A program made the translations under genes and the position numbers. This document shows positions 20,142-28,006 of a stretch of 64,000 bases of DNA, piece by piece; the first letter of the stretch is position 1, and every line of letters begins with the position of its first letter. Under the pieces are notes generated by a model that made no database searches, was not told where the DNA came from, and saw nothing but the letters and a program-made list of their open reading frames with translations. Origin of the DNA: Pseudoxanthomonas mexicana (GTDB lineage Bacteria > Pseudomonadota > Gammaproteobacteria > Xanthomonadales > Xanthomonadaceae); NCBI RefSeq assembly GCF_001556105.1, contig NZ_LSIF01000009.1, positions 62,001 to 126,000 of the forward strand, read 5' to 3'.

Positions 20142-22258
20142 GGTCCATGCGTTTCGGTCTGCAGGCGCGCTTCCTGGCGGCGATGGCCATCATGCTGGTG
20201 GTGGTGATCGCCCTGCTGGGCACGTTGCTGCACCGGCAGAAGGTGATGCAGCAGGACGTCGCCGATCTCGGCCGCGAGGCGATGCACGGCATGGTCGAGG
20301 ACAGCCTGCGACGACACGGCGAGGCCACGGTGGACCAGTTGGGCGATGCGCTGGCGAATCCGCTGTACTACTTCGACCTGGACACGATCGGCAGCATCGT
20401 ACGCTCGGCGCAGAAGGAGCCGGACGTCAGCTACGTGCTGGTCTACGACAACCAGGGCCGGATCATCCACGACGGCACCGCGGACATCGCCGTGTACGGG
20501 CAGACGATGACCGACCCGCTGGCGTACGAAGCGGTGAACGCGCGCAGCATGCACACGCAGTGGTCGACGCAGATCGTGGACGTGTCCGAGCCCATCATGA
20601 TCGGCAGCGAGCGCATCGGCGGCGTGCGGGTGGGCTATTCGGTGGCGTCGGTGCGGGCCTACGAAGAGAAGGCGATCACGGCCGCCCGCGCCCGCCTCAA
20701 CGAACTCGGTGCCCGCCATCTCGGCTGGATCGCGCTGTTGCTGGCGGCGCTGGTGGCCGCCTGCGTGGCGATCATGCTGTACGCGCAACGCACGCTGGTC
20801 GGGCCGATCCGCCAACTCGCCCGCGCCGCGCACGACATCGAGGTGGGCAACTACAACGGCGAACGCATGGCCAGCGAACGCCAGGACGAAGTCGGCGAAC
20901 TGGTGCGTGCGTTCGGGACGATGAGCGACAGCATCGCGCGGCACGACCGCGACGTGCGGCGCATGGCCTACACGGATTCGCTGACCGGCCTGACCAACCG
21001 GCTGGCGTTCCGCGAGAGCCTGGATCACCGCCTGATGATGCTGCGTGGCGCCGGCCGCCAGCTGGCGCTGCTGTTCGCCGACATCGACGATTTCAAGCGT
21101 GTCAACGACACGCTGGGCCATGAAGCCGGCGACGAAGTCCTGCAGCAGTTCGCCCACCGCATTCGCGATGCAGTCGAACTGATGGGCGGCGACGATGCAC
21201 TGCTGGCGCGCTTCGGCGGCGACGAGTTCGTCATCCTGATCCAGGACGGCGACGTACGCGGCAGCGCCACCCGGTTGGCCGAGAGGCTGGTGGCCGAGCT
21301 GGGGCGTCCGATCGTGGTGCAGGAGCGCCAGGTGTTCCTCGGCACGTCCATCGGCATCACGCTGTTCCCGGAGGACGCGTCCGGCGCGACCGCGCTGATG
21401 AAGAACGGCGACATCGCGATGTACCAGGCGAAGGTCGCCGGCAAGAACTGCTACCGCTTCTACAGCCGCGCCATGGACCAGGCCGTCGAGCGGCGCGTGC
21501 GGATGGAGCAGGAGTTGCGCGGTGCCTGGGAGCGCGGCGAACTCAGCCTGATGTACCAGCCGGTGTTCCGCATGGCCGACAGCCGCATCGTCGGTGCCGA
21601 AGCGCTGCTGCGCTGGCAGCATCCCGAGCTGGGCATGGTCGCGCCCTCGGTGTTCATCGACGTGGCCGAGCAGAGCGGATTGATCGAAAGCATCGGCCCG
21701 CGCGTGTTGCGCGCGGCGTGCACGGCGGCCGCACGCTGGGGCACGGACCGTGATGCGCTGGATCCGTTGTTCGTCTCGGTCAACGTATCGCCGCGGCAGC
21801 TGCGCAGCGGCGACCTGCCGGACGTGGTGGCCGAGTGCCTGCGCGATACCGGCCTGGCCGCATCGCGCCTGCACCTGGAACTCACCGAGACGGCGGTCAT
21901 CAGCGACGAAGCGCACGCCAGTGCGTTGCTGGCGACGTTGCATCGCACCGGCGTGAAGGTGTGGCTGGACGATTTCGGCACCGGCTTCTCCGGCCTGAGC
22001 CACTTGCGTCGCGTGCCGGTGGACGGCGTGAAGATCGACCGCAGCTTCATCGCCGACATGCTGCGCGATCCGGACGACCTGGCGTTGACCACCGCGATCA
22101 TCGCGATGGCGCACTCGCTGGGCATCACGGTCGTGGCCGAAGGCGTGGAGAAGGAAGGTCAGTTCAACCTGTTGCGCGAGCGCGGCTGCGACCTGGCGCA
22201 GGGCTACTGGCTGGGGTATCCGGTGACCGCGGCGGAGTTCGCGCAGCTGGTGGCGTAA
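20138..22258 (+). CDS. Membrane GGDEF-EAL cyclic-di-GMP protein
   Basis: A 706-residue inner-membrane protein. In order: TM1 (~14-33), a periplasmic sensor (~35-190; YVLVYDNQGRIIHDG strand), TM2 (~195-214), HAMP (~215-270), GGDEF (motif at 360-364, FADIDDFKRVND upstream) and EAL (EAL at 488-490, ELTETAVISD, DDFGTGFSG at 611-619, AEGVE). Both catalytic signatures look intact, so it could make or degrade cyclic-di-GMP. The RxxD feedback I-site five residues before GGDEF is absent (GDDA instead). It is co-translated with the PhnD-like binding protein, a likely sensory partner. Confidence 0.92.
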   Translation: MRSMRFGLQARFLAAMAIMLVVVIALLGTLLHRQKVMQQDVADLGREAMHGMVEDSLRRHGEATVDQLGDALANPLYYFDLDTIGSIVRSAQKEPDVSYVLVYDNQGRIIHDGTADIAVYGQTMTDPLAYEAVNARSMHTQWSTQIVDVSEPIMIGSERIGGVRVGYSVASVRAYEEKAITAARARLNELGARHLGWIALLLAALVAACVAIMLYAQRTLVGPIRQLARAAHDIEVGNYNGERMASERQDEVGELVRAFGTMSDSIARHDRDVRRMAYTDSLTGLTNRLAFRESLDHRLMMLRGAGRQLALLFADIDDFKRVNDTLGHEAGDEVLQQFAHRIRDAVELMGGDDALLARFGGDEFVILIQDGDVRGSATRLAERLVAELGRPIVVQERQVFLGTSIGITLFPEDASGATALMKNGDIAMYQAKVAGKNCYRFYSRAMDQAVERRVRMEQELRGAWERGELSLMYQPVFRMADSRIVGAEALLRWQHPELGMVAPSVFIDVAEQSGLIESIGPRVLRAACTAAARWGTDRDALDPLFVSVNVSPRQLRSGDLPDVVAECLRDTGLAASRLHLELTETAVISDEAHASALLATLHRTGVKVWLDDFGTGFSGLSHLRRVPVDGVKIDRSFIADMLRDPDDLALTTAIIAMAHSLGITVVAEGVEKEGQFNLLRERGCDLAQGYWLGYPVTAAEFAQLVA

Positions 22259-22278
22259 CGCAGCTTTGATGTGCCGTC

Positions 22279-22347
22279 TGTGGGAGCGACGTCAGTCGCG
22301 AGCTTTTCAGGTGCCGACACATCATCGCGACTGACGTCGGTCCCACA
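22279..22347. repeat. REP-like inverted repeat, copy 3
   Basis: Arms at 22279-22301 and 22325-22347 match with one mismatch (G at 22340). The first arm is identical over 23 nt to the arm at 488-510, 22 kb away. It lies between convergent genes. Confidence 0.85.
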
Positions 22348-22383
22348 CCCATGTCATGCCGCATCGCCATCCGATGCGACGGC

Positions 22384-23004
22384 TCAGAACCACTTCGCGA
22401 TCAGCCCACTCAGCGATTCGACCAGGTTGCCGGACAGGAAGCCGAACACCACCACGGCGATGCCGCCGACGATCCACCCCACCAGCAGCAGCGCGCCGTC
22501 GCGTTCCAGCAGCGCCAGGGCGAACAGCAACAGCAGGAAGCCGAACACGTAGTTGGTGAACGGAATGGGCAATGCCAGCAGGATGCCCAGCAGGACCAGC
22601 AGCAGGCCGGTGAAGCTGAGTGCGATGCGGTTGTCGAGGAAGCCTGCCATGCGGGGACGCACCAGTTTTTCCAGACGACGCAGCCACGGTGCCATGCGCT
22701 GGCGGAAGCGCATCATCGCGCTGCGGTGCGGGCCACGCCGCGCCAGGAAGGCGGGCAGCCAGACCTTGCGCATGCCCAGCAGCAGTTGCACGCCGACCAG
22801 GATCACCATCGGGCCGCCGATCGCGCCGCCCACGCCCGGGATGAAGGCAGGCAACACGCCGATGAAAAGCAGCATGCCGAACGCGGCAGGGCCGAAATCC
22901 TTCAGCAGGTTGCCGAGTCGAAGTACCTCGTCGGGGTCCCCCGCGGCGAATCCGTCGAGCAGCGTGGCCGTGCTGGTGTGTCGCGGTGCGTCGTCGGCGG
23001 ACAT
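22384..23004 (-). CDS. ExoD-family inner-membrane protein
   Basis: A 206-residue polytopic membrane protein of the ExoD family, named for an exopolysaccharide phenotype in Sinorhizobium; the biochemical role is unknown. It shows ~4-5 hydrophobic segments, the GPAAFGMLLFIGVLPAFIPG block, a cytoplasmic LLGMRKVWLPAFL stretch and the C-terminal pair ALSFTGLLLVLLGILLALPI and VFGFLLLLFALALLERDG. One nucleotide separates it from the upstream CorC-type gene, so the two are one transcript. Confidence 0.85.
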   Translation of the reverse strand: MSADDAPRHTSTATLLDGFAAGDPDEVLRLGNLLKDFGPAAFGMLLFIGVLPAFIPGVGGAIGGPMVILVGVQLLLGMRKVWLPAFLARRGPHRSAMMRFRQRMAPWLRRLEKLVRPRMAGFLDNRIALSFTGLLLVLLGILLALPIPFTNYVFGFLLLLFALALLERDGALLLVGWIVGGIAVVVFGFLSGNLVESLSGLIAKWF

Positions 23005-23005
23005 C

Positions 23006-24343
23006 TCAGACTGCCAGGTCTTCGCCGTCGGTCTCGGGCAGTTTCTGCAGCAGCAGCTTGTCGATGCGCGCGCCGTCGAGGTCGACGACCTCGAAGCGCC
23101 AGCCGGCCCAGTCCAGGTGCTCGCCGACGTGCGGGATGCGGCCGAAGCGTTCGATCATCATGCCGGCGACGGTGTTGTACTCGTCGTCGTCCGGCAGTGC
23201 CATGCCGCCGAGCAGTTCACGCAGGTCGTCGTTGGGCAGCGAGCCGTCCACCAGCAACGACCCGTCGTCGCGCACGACGACCAATGGCGCATCCTCGGTG
23301 TTTTCGCTCGCCTGCAGGCGGCCGACCACGGCGCCCATCAGGTCGCTCAACGTCACCAGGCCCTGGATTTCGCCATACTCGTCGACGACCAGCGCCTGCG
23401 ACTGCTGCTCTTCGCGGAAGATTTCCAGCAGTTTCATCGCGTGGGTGGATTCGGAGACGAACAGCGGTTCGCGCAGCTTGATGAACAGCTCCGGCTTGCT
23501 GGCGCCGAAGCGGTCCAGCAGGGATTTCACTTCCAGTACGCCGACCACGTCCTGATCGCTGCCGCGATAGACCGGGAAGCGCGAGAAGGCGGATTCGTGC
23601 ATCGTCTGCAGGTTGTCGTCGTACGGTGCCGCTGCATCCAGCCAGACGATCTTCTTGCGCGGCGTCATCAGGCTGTCGGCGGTGCGGTCGCCGAGGCGCA
23701 GCACGCGGTTCATCATGTTGCGCTCGTCGACGTCGATGACGCCGGCCTCGTGTCCCTCGGACACGAGCATGCGGATTTCTTCTTCACTGACGGTGGTTGC
23801 TTCGTCCTTGCCCAGGCCCAGCAGGCGCAGGACCAGGCGCGTGCTGTGGGAGAGCAGCCATACGAAGGGGAAGGCAACCTTCGCCAACCAGCCCATCGGG
23901 ACGGCGGCAAACCCGGCGATTTTTTCCGGTGCGGTGATCGCCAGCCGCTTGGGCACCAGTTCGCCGAAGATCAGTGTGAGGAAGGTGATCAACGCCACCG
24001 CGAGGGTCTTGCCTATCAGCTCAGACCAGGGCTGCGGCTCGCCGACGAGGGTGAACGTGGCGGAAAGAGACGGGAATATCCCCTGCAACCACTCGGCGAT
24101 GGCCATGCCGATGGCCTCACCACCGAACAGGCCGGTGAGCACGCCGATCAGCGTGATGCCGATCTGGACCGTGGAGAGGAAGCTTTCGGGCTTCTCGGAC
24201 AGGTCCAGTGCGCGCTGGGCGCGATGGCTGGTCTGGGCCATCTGTTTCAGACGGCTCTTGCGCGAGGTCATGACCGACATCTCGGACATGGCGAAGAAGC
24301 CGTTCAACAGCACGAGCGCAAAAACAATGAGCAGCTCAAGCAC
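23006..24343 (-). CDS. DUF21/CBS/CorC_HlyC membrane protein (hemolysin family)
   Basis: A 445-residue protein of the CNNM/YtfL-like family, often labelled hemolysin but linked to cation or polyamine export. Domains: DUF21 with ~4 TM helices (1-190; GELVPKRLAITAPE), two CBS domains (~205-330; MTPRKKIVWLD and VVDEYGEIQGLVTLSDLMG), and a C-terminal CorC_HlyC FAD-like domain (~350-435; WRFEVVDLDGARID). It starts with GTG; GGAGG 6 nt upstream decides the start. It heads a two-gene operon with the ExoD-like gene. Confidence 0.9.
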   Translation of the reverse strand: MLELLIVFALVLLNGFFAMSEMSVMTSRKSRLKQMAQTSHRAQRALDLSEKPESFLSTVQIGITLIGVLTGLFGGEAIGMAIAEWLQGIFPSLSATFTLVGEPQPWSELIGKTLAVALITFLTLIFGELVPKRLAITAPEKIAGFAAVPMGWLAKVAFPFVWLLSHSTRLVLRLLGLGKDEATTVSEEEIRMLVSEGHEAGVIDVDERNMMNRVLRLGDRTADSLMTPRKKIVWLDAAAPYDDNLQTMHESAFSRFPVYRGSDQDVVGVLEVKSLLDRFGASKPELFIKLREPLFVSESTHAMKLLEIFREEQQSQALVVDEYGEIQGLVTLSDLMGAVVGRLQASENTEDAPLVVVRDDGSLLVDGSLPNDDLRELLGGMALPDDDEYNTVAGMMIERFGRIPHVGEHLDWAGWRFEVVDLDGARIDKLLLQKLPETDGEDLAV

Positions 24344-24557
24344 GGGAGCCTCCGTTCAGAGCGGGGAGGGCCGGCGAGGCGGGCGGGGTCTGTCGCGGGG
24401 GACAGTGGGAGGAGGTAGGGTCGTCGTCCATAGGGTGCACCCGGAGGCGCGGGGCGAGTTTAGCAAACGGTCCGTGGCCCGATGCATGAAGCTGAACAAG
24501 ACATTCGGCTACTGCGGGACGAGCCGTGCGATCGGGATCCGGCCGGGCTGTCCGGCA

Positions 24558-24575
24558 GCGTCATGAAACCGTCAT
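24558..24575 (+). promoter_or_regulatory. Candidate Pho box before the PiT operon
   Basis: GCGTCAT-GAAA-CCGTCAT forms two direct half-sites with the 7+4+7 spacing of a PhoB box (consensus half-site CTGTCAT). It ends 47 bp before ATG 24622. A CATAAT hexamer (24573-24578) overlaps its end and could be the -10, which would be an unusual arrangement for activation. Nothing else stands out in the 24344-24621 gap. Confidence 0.4.
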
Positions 24576-24621
24576 AATTCGGCCCCTGAAGCCGTCCATC
24601 CCGTGACGGTGAGACCGCCCG

Positions 24622-25248
24622 ATGTTCTCCCTCCAGACGATCTTCGGCTCCGGCCAGCAGTTCTACACGCTGTTGGACGAGGCCGCCCAAGCCGCCCACG
24701 ACAGCACCAAGGCGCTGCACGCCATGATGAAGGCGACCGACCGCCAGCCGGCGCTCGATGCCTTCAAGCTGGCGCGCCTGCGTGAGCGCGCGGCCTCGGA
24801 CAAGATCGGCAAGGCGCTGGTGGACAGCTTCATCACCCCGATCGAGCGCGAGGACATCGAAGCCCTCGGCTCGGCGCTGTACAAGATCCCCAAGCAGGTC
24901 GAGAAGTTCGCCGACCGCTACTCGCTGGCCATCCAGCACCTGGACGGCATCGACTTCGCGCCGCGCGCGGCGATGCTGGAGCAGGCGGCCAGCGTGGTGG
25001 TCGACATGGTCCACGAGATCAAGAAGATGAACATCGATCGCATGACCTCGCTCAACGAGAAGCTGCGCGCGATCGAGAACGAGGCCGACCGGCTGATGCT
25101 GGAGCTGTACCGCGATATCTATTCCGGCCGCCTGGACCATCTGCAGATGTTCCTGCTCAAGGAGTTCTTCGAGATCCTGGAGAAGGCCATCGACCGGTGC
25201 CGCGAGGCCGGCGTGGTGGCGTACCAGATCGTCCTCAAGAACAGCTGA
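24622..25248 (+). CDS. DUF47 / PhoU-like phosphate transport regulator
   Basis: A 208-residue, mostly helical protein of the DUF47 (TIGR00153) family, distantly related to PhoU and usually encoded beside PiT transporters. Typical blocks are FYTLLDEAAQAAHDSTKAL near the N-terminus, LVDSFITPIEREDIEALG in the middle and LKEFFEILEKAIDRCREAG near the end. It lies 12 nt before the transporter gene and presumably modulates its activity. It carries the family's acidic residues but shows no DNA-binding motif. Confidence 0.92.
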   Translation: MFSLQTIFGSGQQFYTLLDEAAQAAHDSTKALHAMMKATDRQPALDAFKLARLRERAASDKIGKALVDSFITPIEREDIEALGSALYKIPKQVEKFADRYSLAIQHLDGIDFAPRAAMLEQAASVVVDMVHEIKKMNIDRMTSLNEKLRAIENEADRLMLELYRDIYSGRLDHLQMFLLKEFFEILEKAIDRCREAGVVAYQIVLKNS

Positions 25249-25260
25249 CGGGTCTCGCCC

Positions 25261-26382
25261 ATGCTTACCCTTGTTCTGGTGGTGATCTTCGCCGCGCTCG
25301 TCTTCGAGTTCATCAACGGCTTCCACGACACCGCCAACTCCATCGCGACCGTCGTCGCCACCAAGGTGCTGTCGCCGGGCCAGGCGGTGATGCTGGCGGC
25401 CGGCATGAACCTGATCGGCGCGCTGATGGGCACTGCGGTGGCCAAGACGATCGCTTCGGGCCTGGTGAACACCGACGTGGTGCAGGTCACGTCGCAGGTC
25501 ATCCTGTGCGCGCTGCTGGGTGGCATCGTGTGGAACCTGATCACCTGGTGGAAAGGCCTGCCATCGTCGTCGTCGCATGCGTTGATCGGTGGCCTCTGTG
25601 GCGCCGCGCTGGCTGCGGCCCACAACGACTGGGCCGCACTGATCTGGTCCGAGTCGCTGGGCGACTGGACCAAGAACAAGGGCATCCTGTGGAAGGTCGT
25701 GCTGCCGATGATCACTTCGCCGGTGGCGGGCTTCGTGCTCGGCATCCTGGTGATGGTGGCGTTGTGGGGCCTGATCGCGTTGCTGTCGCGTGCGGGCGGA
25801 TGGCTGGGACGTCTGGCGCGCCCGCACTTCGTCAACAAGTTCTTCGGCAAGGCGCAGATCCTGTCGGCCGCCTACATGGGCTACGCGCACGGGCACAACG
25901 ATGCGCAGAAGACGATGGGCATCATCGCGCTGACGCTGTTCGGTGCGGAAGCCAGCGGTGCGCTCGACGACCTGCCGGGTTGGCTGGCCTTCCTGCATCC
26001 CGGTACGGCCGGCGAGCAGGACATCGCGATGTGGATCGTGATCACCTGCGCCATCGTGATGGCACTGGGCACGGCATCGGGCGGCTGGAAGATCATCAAG
26101 ACGCTGGGCCACAAGATGGTGAAGCTGCATCCCATCAATGGCTTCGCGGCGGAAACCAGTTCGGCGACCATCCTGACCGTGGCGGCGCACTTCGGCATGC
26201 CGGTGTCCACCACGCACAGCATTTCCACTGCGATCATGGGCGTGGGTTTCGCCAAGAATCCGCGCGCGCTGAAGTTCAGCGTGATCGAACGCATCCTGTG
26301 GGCCTGGGTGCTGACGATTCCCGCGGCGGGCGGCATTGCGTACGGCCTGCTTCGCCTGCTGGAATCCCTGGGCTGGGCGTAA
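25261..26382 (+). CDS. PiT-family inorganic phosphate transporter
   Basis: A 373-residue inner-membrane carrier importing phosphate or metal-phosphate with protons. It has the two PiT signature repeats: FEFINGFHDTANSIATVV at the N-terminus and MGYAHGHNDAQKTMGIIAL in the second half. SSSHALIGGLCGAAL and STTHSISTAIMGVGF are the matching internal repeats. Ten or so TM helices are visible, without the long central loop of E. coli PitA (~499 residues). Operon with the DUF47 gene. Confidence 0.95.
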   Translation: MLTLVLVVIFAALVFEFINGFHDTANSIATVVATKVLSPGQAVMLAAGMNLIGALMGTAVAKTIASGLVNTDVVQVTSQVILCALLGGIVWNLITWWKGLPSSSSHALIGGLCGAALAAAHNDWAALIWSESLGDWTKNKGILWKVVLPMITSPVAGFVLGILVMVALWGLIALLSRAGGWLGRLARPHFVNKFFGKAQILSAAYMGYAHGHNDAQKTMGIIALTLFGAEASGALDDLPGWLAFLHPGTAGEQDIAMWIVITCAIVMALGTASGGWKIIKTLGHKMVKLHPINGFAAETSSATILTVAAHFGMPVSTTHSISTAIMGVGFAKNPRALKFSVIERILWAWVLTIPAAGGIAYGLLRLLESLGWA

Positions 26383-26406
26383 CACCCCGGCATGGACGCT
26401 GGAACG

Positions 26407-26434
26407 AAAAACGCCGGGCTTGCCCGGCGTTTTT
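26407..26434. terminator. Bidirectional terminator after the PiT gene
   Basis: CGCCGGGC-TT-GCCCGGCG is a perfect stem with A5 before and T5 after. It serves the PiT operon and the convergent gene at 26455. Confidence 0.9.
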
Positions 26435-26454
26435 CTTTGGATCGATGACGGTGG

Positions 26455-26865
26455 TTACAGCAGGTCGCCTTCGGCTGACAACGCGCGCTCCATGCTGTCG
26501 CCGAGGCCGCCGATCTCGAGCACCAGCCGATCCACCTCGGACGGACTGAGGCTTTCATACGGACGATTCTCGCACAGCTGCAGGTACGGCACGCCGTCGA
26601 GTTCGCCGATGGCCAGGTAGCCCACGCTGCTCTGCCAGTTGAAGGTCAGCGCGCGGCGGGCGTCGATGCCCGTCATCGGCGCGATCACCGTGCTGACGCG
26701 CAGGTAGCCGCGCTCGTCGTCGTTGCCCAGCTCGGACAGGAAGATCGCCTGGTGCCGCTTGCCGTTGCCCAGCGACAGCTCCACGCAGGCCACGTAGGGA
26801 TCATGCATGGTCACCTTGTAGCCGGAGGAATTGAGGTGGCCACGGACCTGCTCGAAGTTGTGCAT
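26455..26865 (-). CDS. Conserved hypothetical protein, possibly YbjN-like
   Basis: A 136-residue cytosolic protein with no signal peptide, TM segment or catalytic motif that I recognise. Alternating beta strands and a C-terminal helix pair (SPSEVDRLVLEIGGLGDSME) recall YbjN or type III chaperone-like folds, but the match is only structural impression. A GGGGGAG ribosome-binding site precedes ATG 26865. It is divergent from the alkyltransferase-like gene 42 bp away. Confidence 0.65.
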   Translation of the reverse strand: MHNFEQVRGHLNSSGYKVTMHDPYVACVELSLGNGKRHQAIFLSELGNDDERGYLRVSTVIAPMTGIDARRALTFNWQSSVGYLAIGELDGVPYLQLCENRPYESLSPSEVDRLVLEIGGLGDSMERALSAEGDLL

Positions 26866-26893
26866 GGGATGCTCCCCCTATTGCGGTTGCCGC

Positions 26894-26899
26894 TATGCT
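26894..26899 (+). promoter_or_regulatory. -10-like hexamer 8 nt before a start codon (leaderless candidate)
   Basis: TATGCT is followed by AATCCGGC and then ATG 26908, with no Shine-Dalgarno between. Confidence 0.3.
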
Positions 26900-26907
26900 A
26901 ATCCGGC

Positions 26908-27246
26908 ATGAGCGCCAAGTCTCCCGAAGATCGCATCCTTGCCGCAATCCGTGCGATACCTCACGGTCAGGTCGCCGGATATGGCGAAGTGGCGCATCGC
27001 GCAGGTCTGCCGGGCCGCGCGCGACTGGCCGCGCGCATCCTCAGCCAGAACGATGATCCCGCGCTGCCGTGGCATCGCGTGCTGCGATCCGATGGCCGCA
27101 TCGCGTTCCCCGAAGGTACGAAGGCATTCCGCGAACAGAGCCAGCGCCTGCGCGCGGAGGGCGTGAAAGTGGAGAACGGACGCGTGAAACGACCGCGCAA
27201 GGCGAGCGATCTGGATGCGGCGCTGTGGGGGCCGGGCTCGCGTTAA
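26908..27246 (+). CDS. atl: Alkyltransferase-like protein (MGMT family, Cys replaced by Trp)
   Basis: A 112-residue relative of O6-alkylguanine-DNA alkyltransferase. The active-site PCHRV is PWHRV here (LPWHRVL), so it cannot accept the alkyl group. Such ATL proteins bind and bend O6-alkylguanine DNA and hand it to nucleotide-excision repair. The helix-turn-helix and arginine-finger region (GQVAGYGEVAHRAGLPGRAR) is intact. The symbol follows the family name. Confidence 0.88.
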   Translation: MSAKSPEDRILAAIRAIPHGQVAGYGEVAHRAGLPGRARLAARILSQNDDPALPWHRVLRSDGRIAFPEGTKAFREQSQRLRAEGVKVENGRVKRPRKASDLDAALWGPGSR

Positions 27247-27289
27247 CGCGTGCCCCGTATGATGTGACGCGACCGTTCCGAGGATTGCC

Positions 27290-27940
27290 ATGTTTCCCCG
27301 ACTTCTCCCCGTCACCCGCAATCTGCTGATCGCCAACGTCGCTGTCTACCTGCTGCAGCTCGCGCTGGGTGGGGCGGTCGAGGCGTGGTTCGCGTTGTGG
27401 CCCATCGGCCACGGTTTCATGCCGTGGCAGTTGCTGAGCTACGGATTCCTGCACGACACCAGCGGCTTGATGCACCTGGCCTTCAATATGCTGGCGCTCT
27501 ACATGTTCGGATCTGCGCTGGAGCAGACGTGGGGTCCGAAGCGCTTCCTGACATTCTTCCTGGTGTGCATTGCCGGCGCAGGCTTGCTGCAGCTAGTCGT
27601 GGGTTGGTGGGTGGTCTCGGGCGGCGCTTTGCCGTATCCCACGCTGGGTGCGTCCGGCGGCGTGTTCGGCCTGCTGCTCGGTTATGGGATGTTGTTCCCC
27701 AACCAGCGCATGATCGTGTTTCCGCTGCCCATGGAAATCAAGGCGCGCACGCTGGTCATCTTCTACGCCGTGCTCGCCCTGGTGCTCGGCTTCACCGGCC
27801 TGCAGCCGGGCGTGGCGCACTTCGCGCACCTGGGCGGCATGCTGTTCGGGTGGTTGGTGATCCGCTACTGGCGTGGCCAGCCGCCGTTCGGCAAGGGGCC
27901 GCGCAAGCCGAAGCCGCCGCACCTGCGCTCCGTCAAGTAA
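27290..27940 (+). CDS. Rhomboid-family intramembrane serine protease
   Basis: A 216-residue six-TM membrane protein. The catalytic serine is S122 in GASGGVFG and the catalytic histidine H180 in AHFAHLGG; the HxxxN oxyanion motif is H62-N66 (HLAFN). It cleaves membrane-protein substrates within the bilayer; the substrate is unknown. The basic C-terminal tail is cytoplasmic. It lies close downstream of the ATL gene but with its own gap of 43 nt. Confidence 0.93.
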   Translation: MFPRLLPVTRNLLIANVAVYLLQLALGGAVEAWFALWPIGHGFMPWQLLSYGFLHDTSGLMHLAFNMLALYMFGSALEQTWGPKRFLTFFLVCIAGAGLLQLVVGWWVVSGGALPYPTLGASGGVFGLLLGYGMLFPNQRMIVFPLPMEIKARTLVIFYAVLALVLGFTGLQPGVAHFAHLGGMLFGWLVIRYWRGQPPFGKGPRKPKPPHLRSVK

Positions 27941-27961
27941 AGCGCGCCGGACGGGTAAAAA

Positions 27962-27990
27962 ACGGCGCGGAATTCCGCGCCGTCCTTTTT
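27962..27990. terminator. Bidirectional terminator between rhomboid and M13 genes
   Basis: A perfect 11-bp palindromic stem (ACGGCGCGGAA and its complement) is followed by CCTTTTT on the plus strand, with an A6 tract on the other side. Confidence 0.85.
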
Positions 27991-28006
27991 GGAGCTTACG
28001 TCAGGC

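Noticed and set aside
19769..22114. Minus-strand open frame of ~780 codons
   Set aside because: Antisense of the binding-protein and GGDEF-EAL genes; no recognisable domain.
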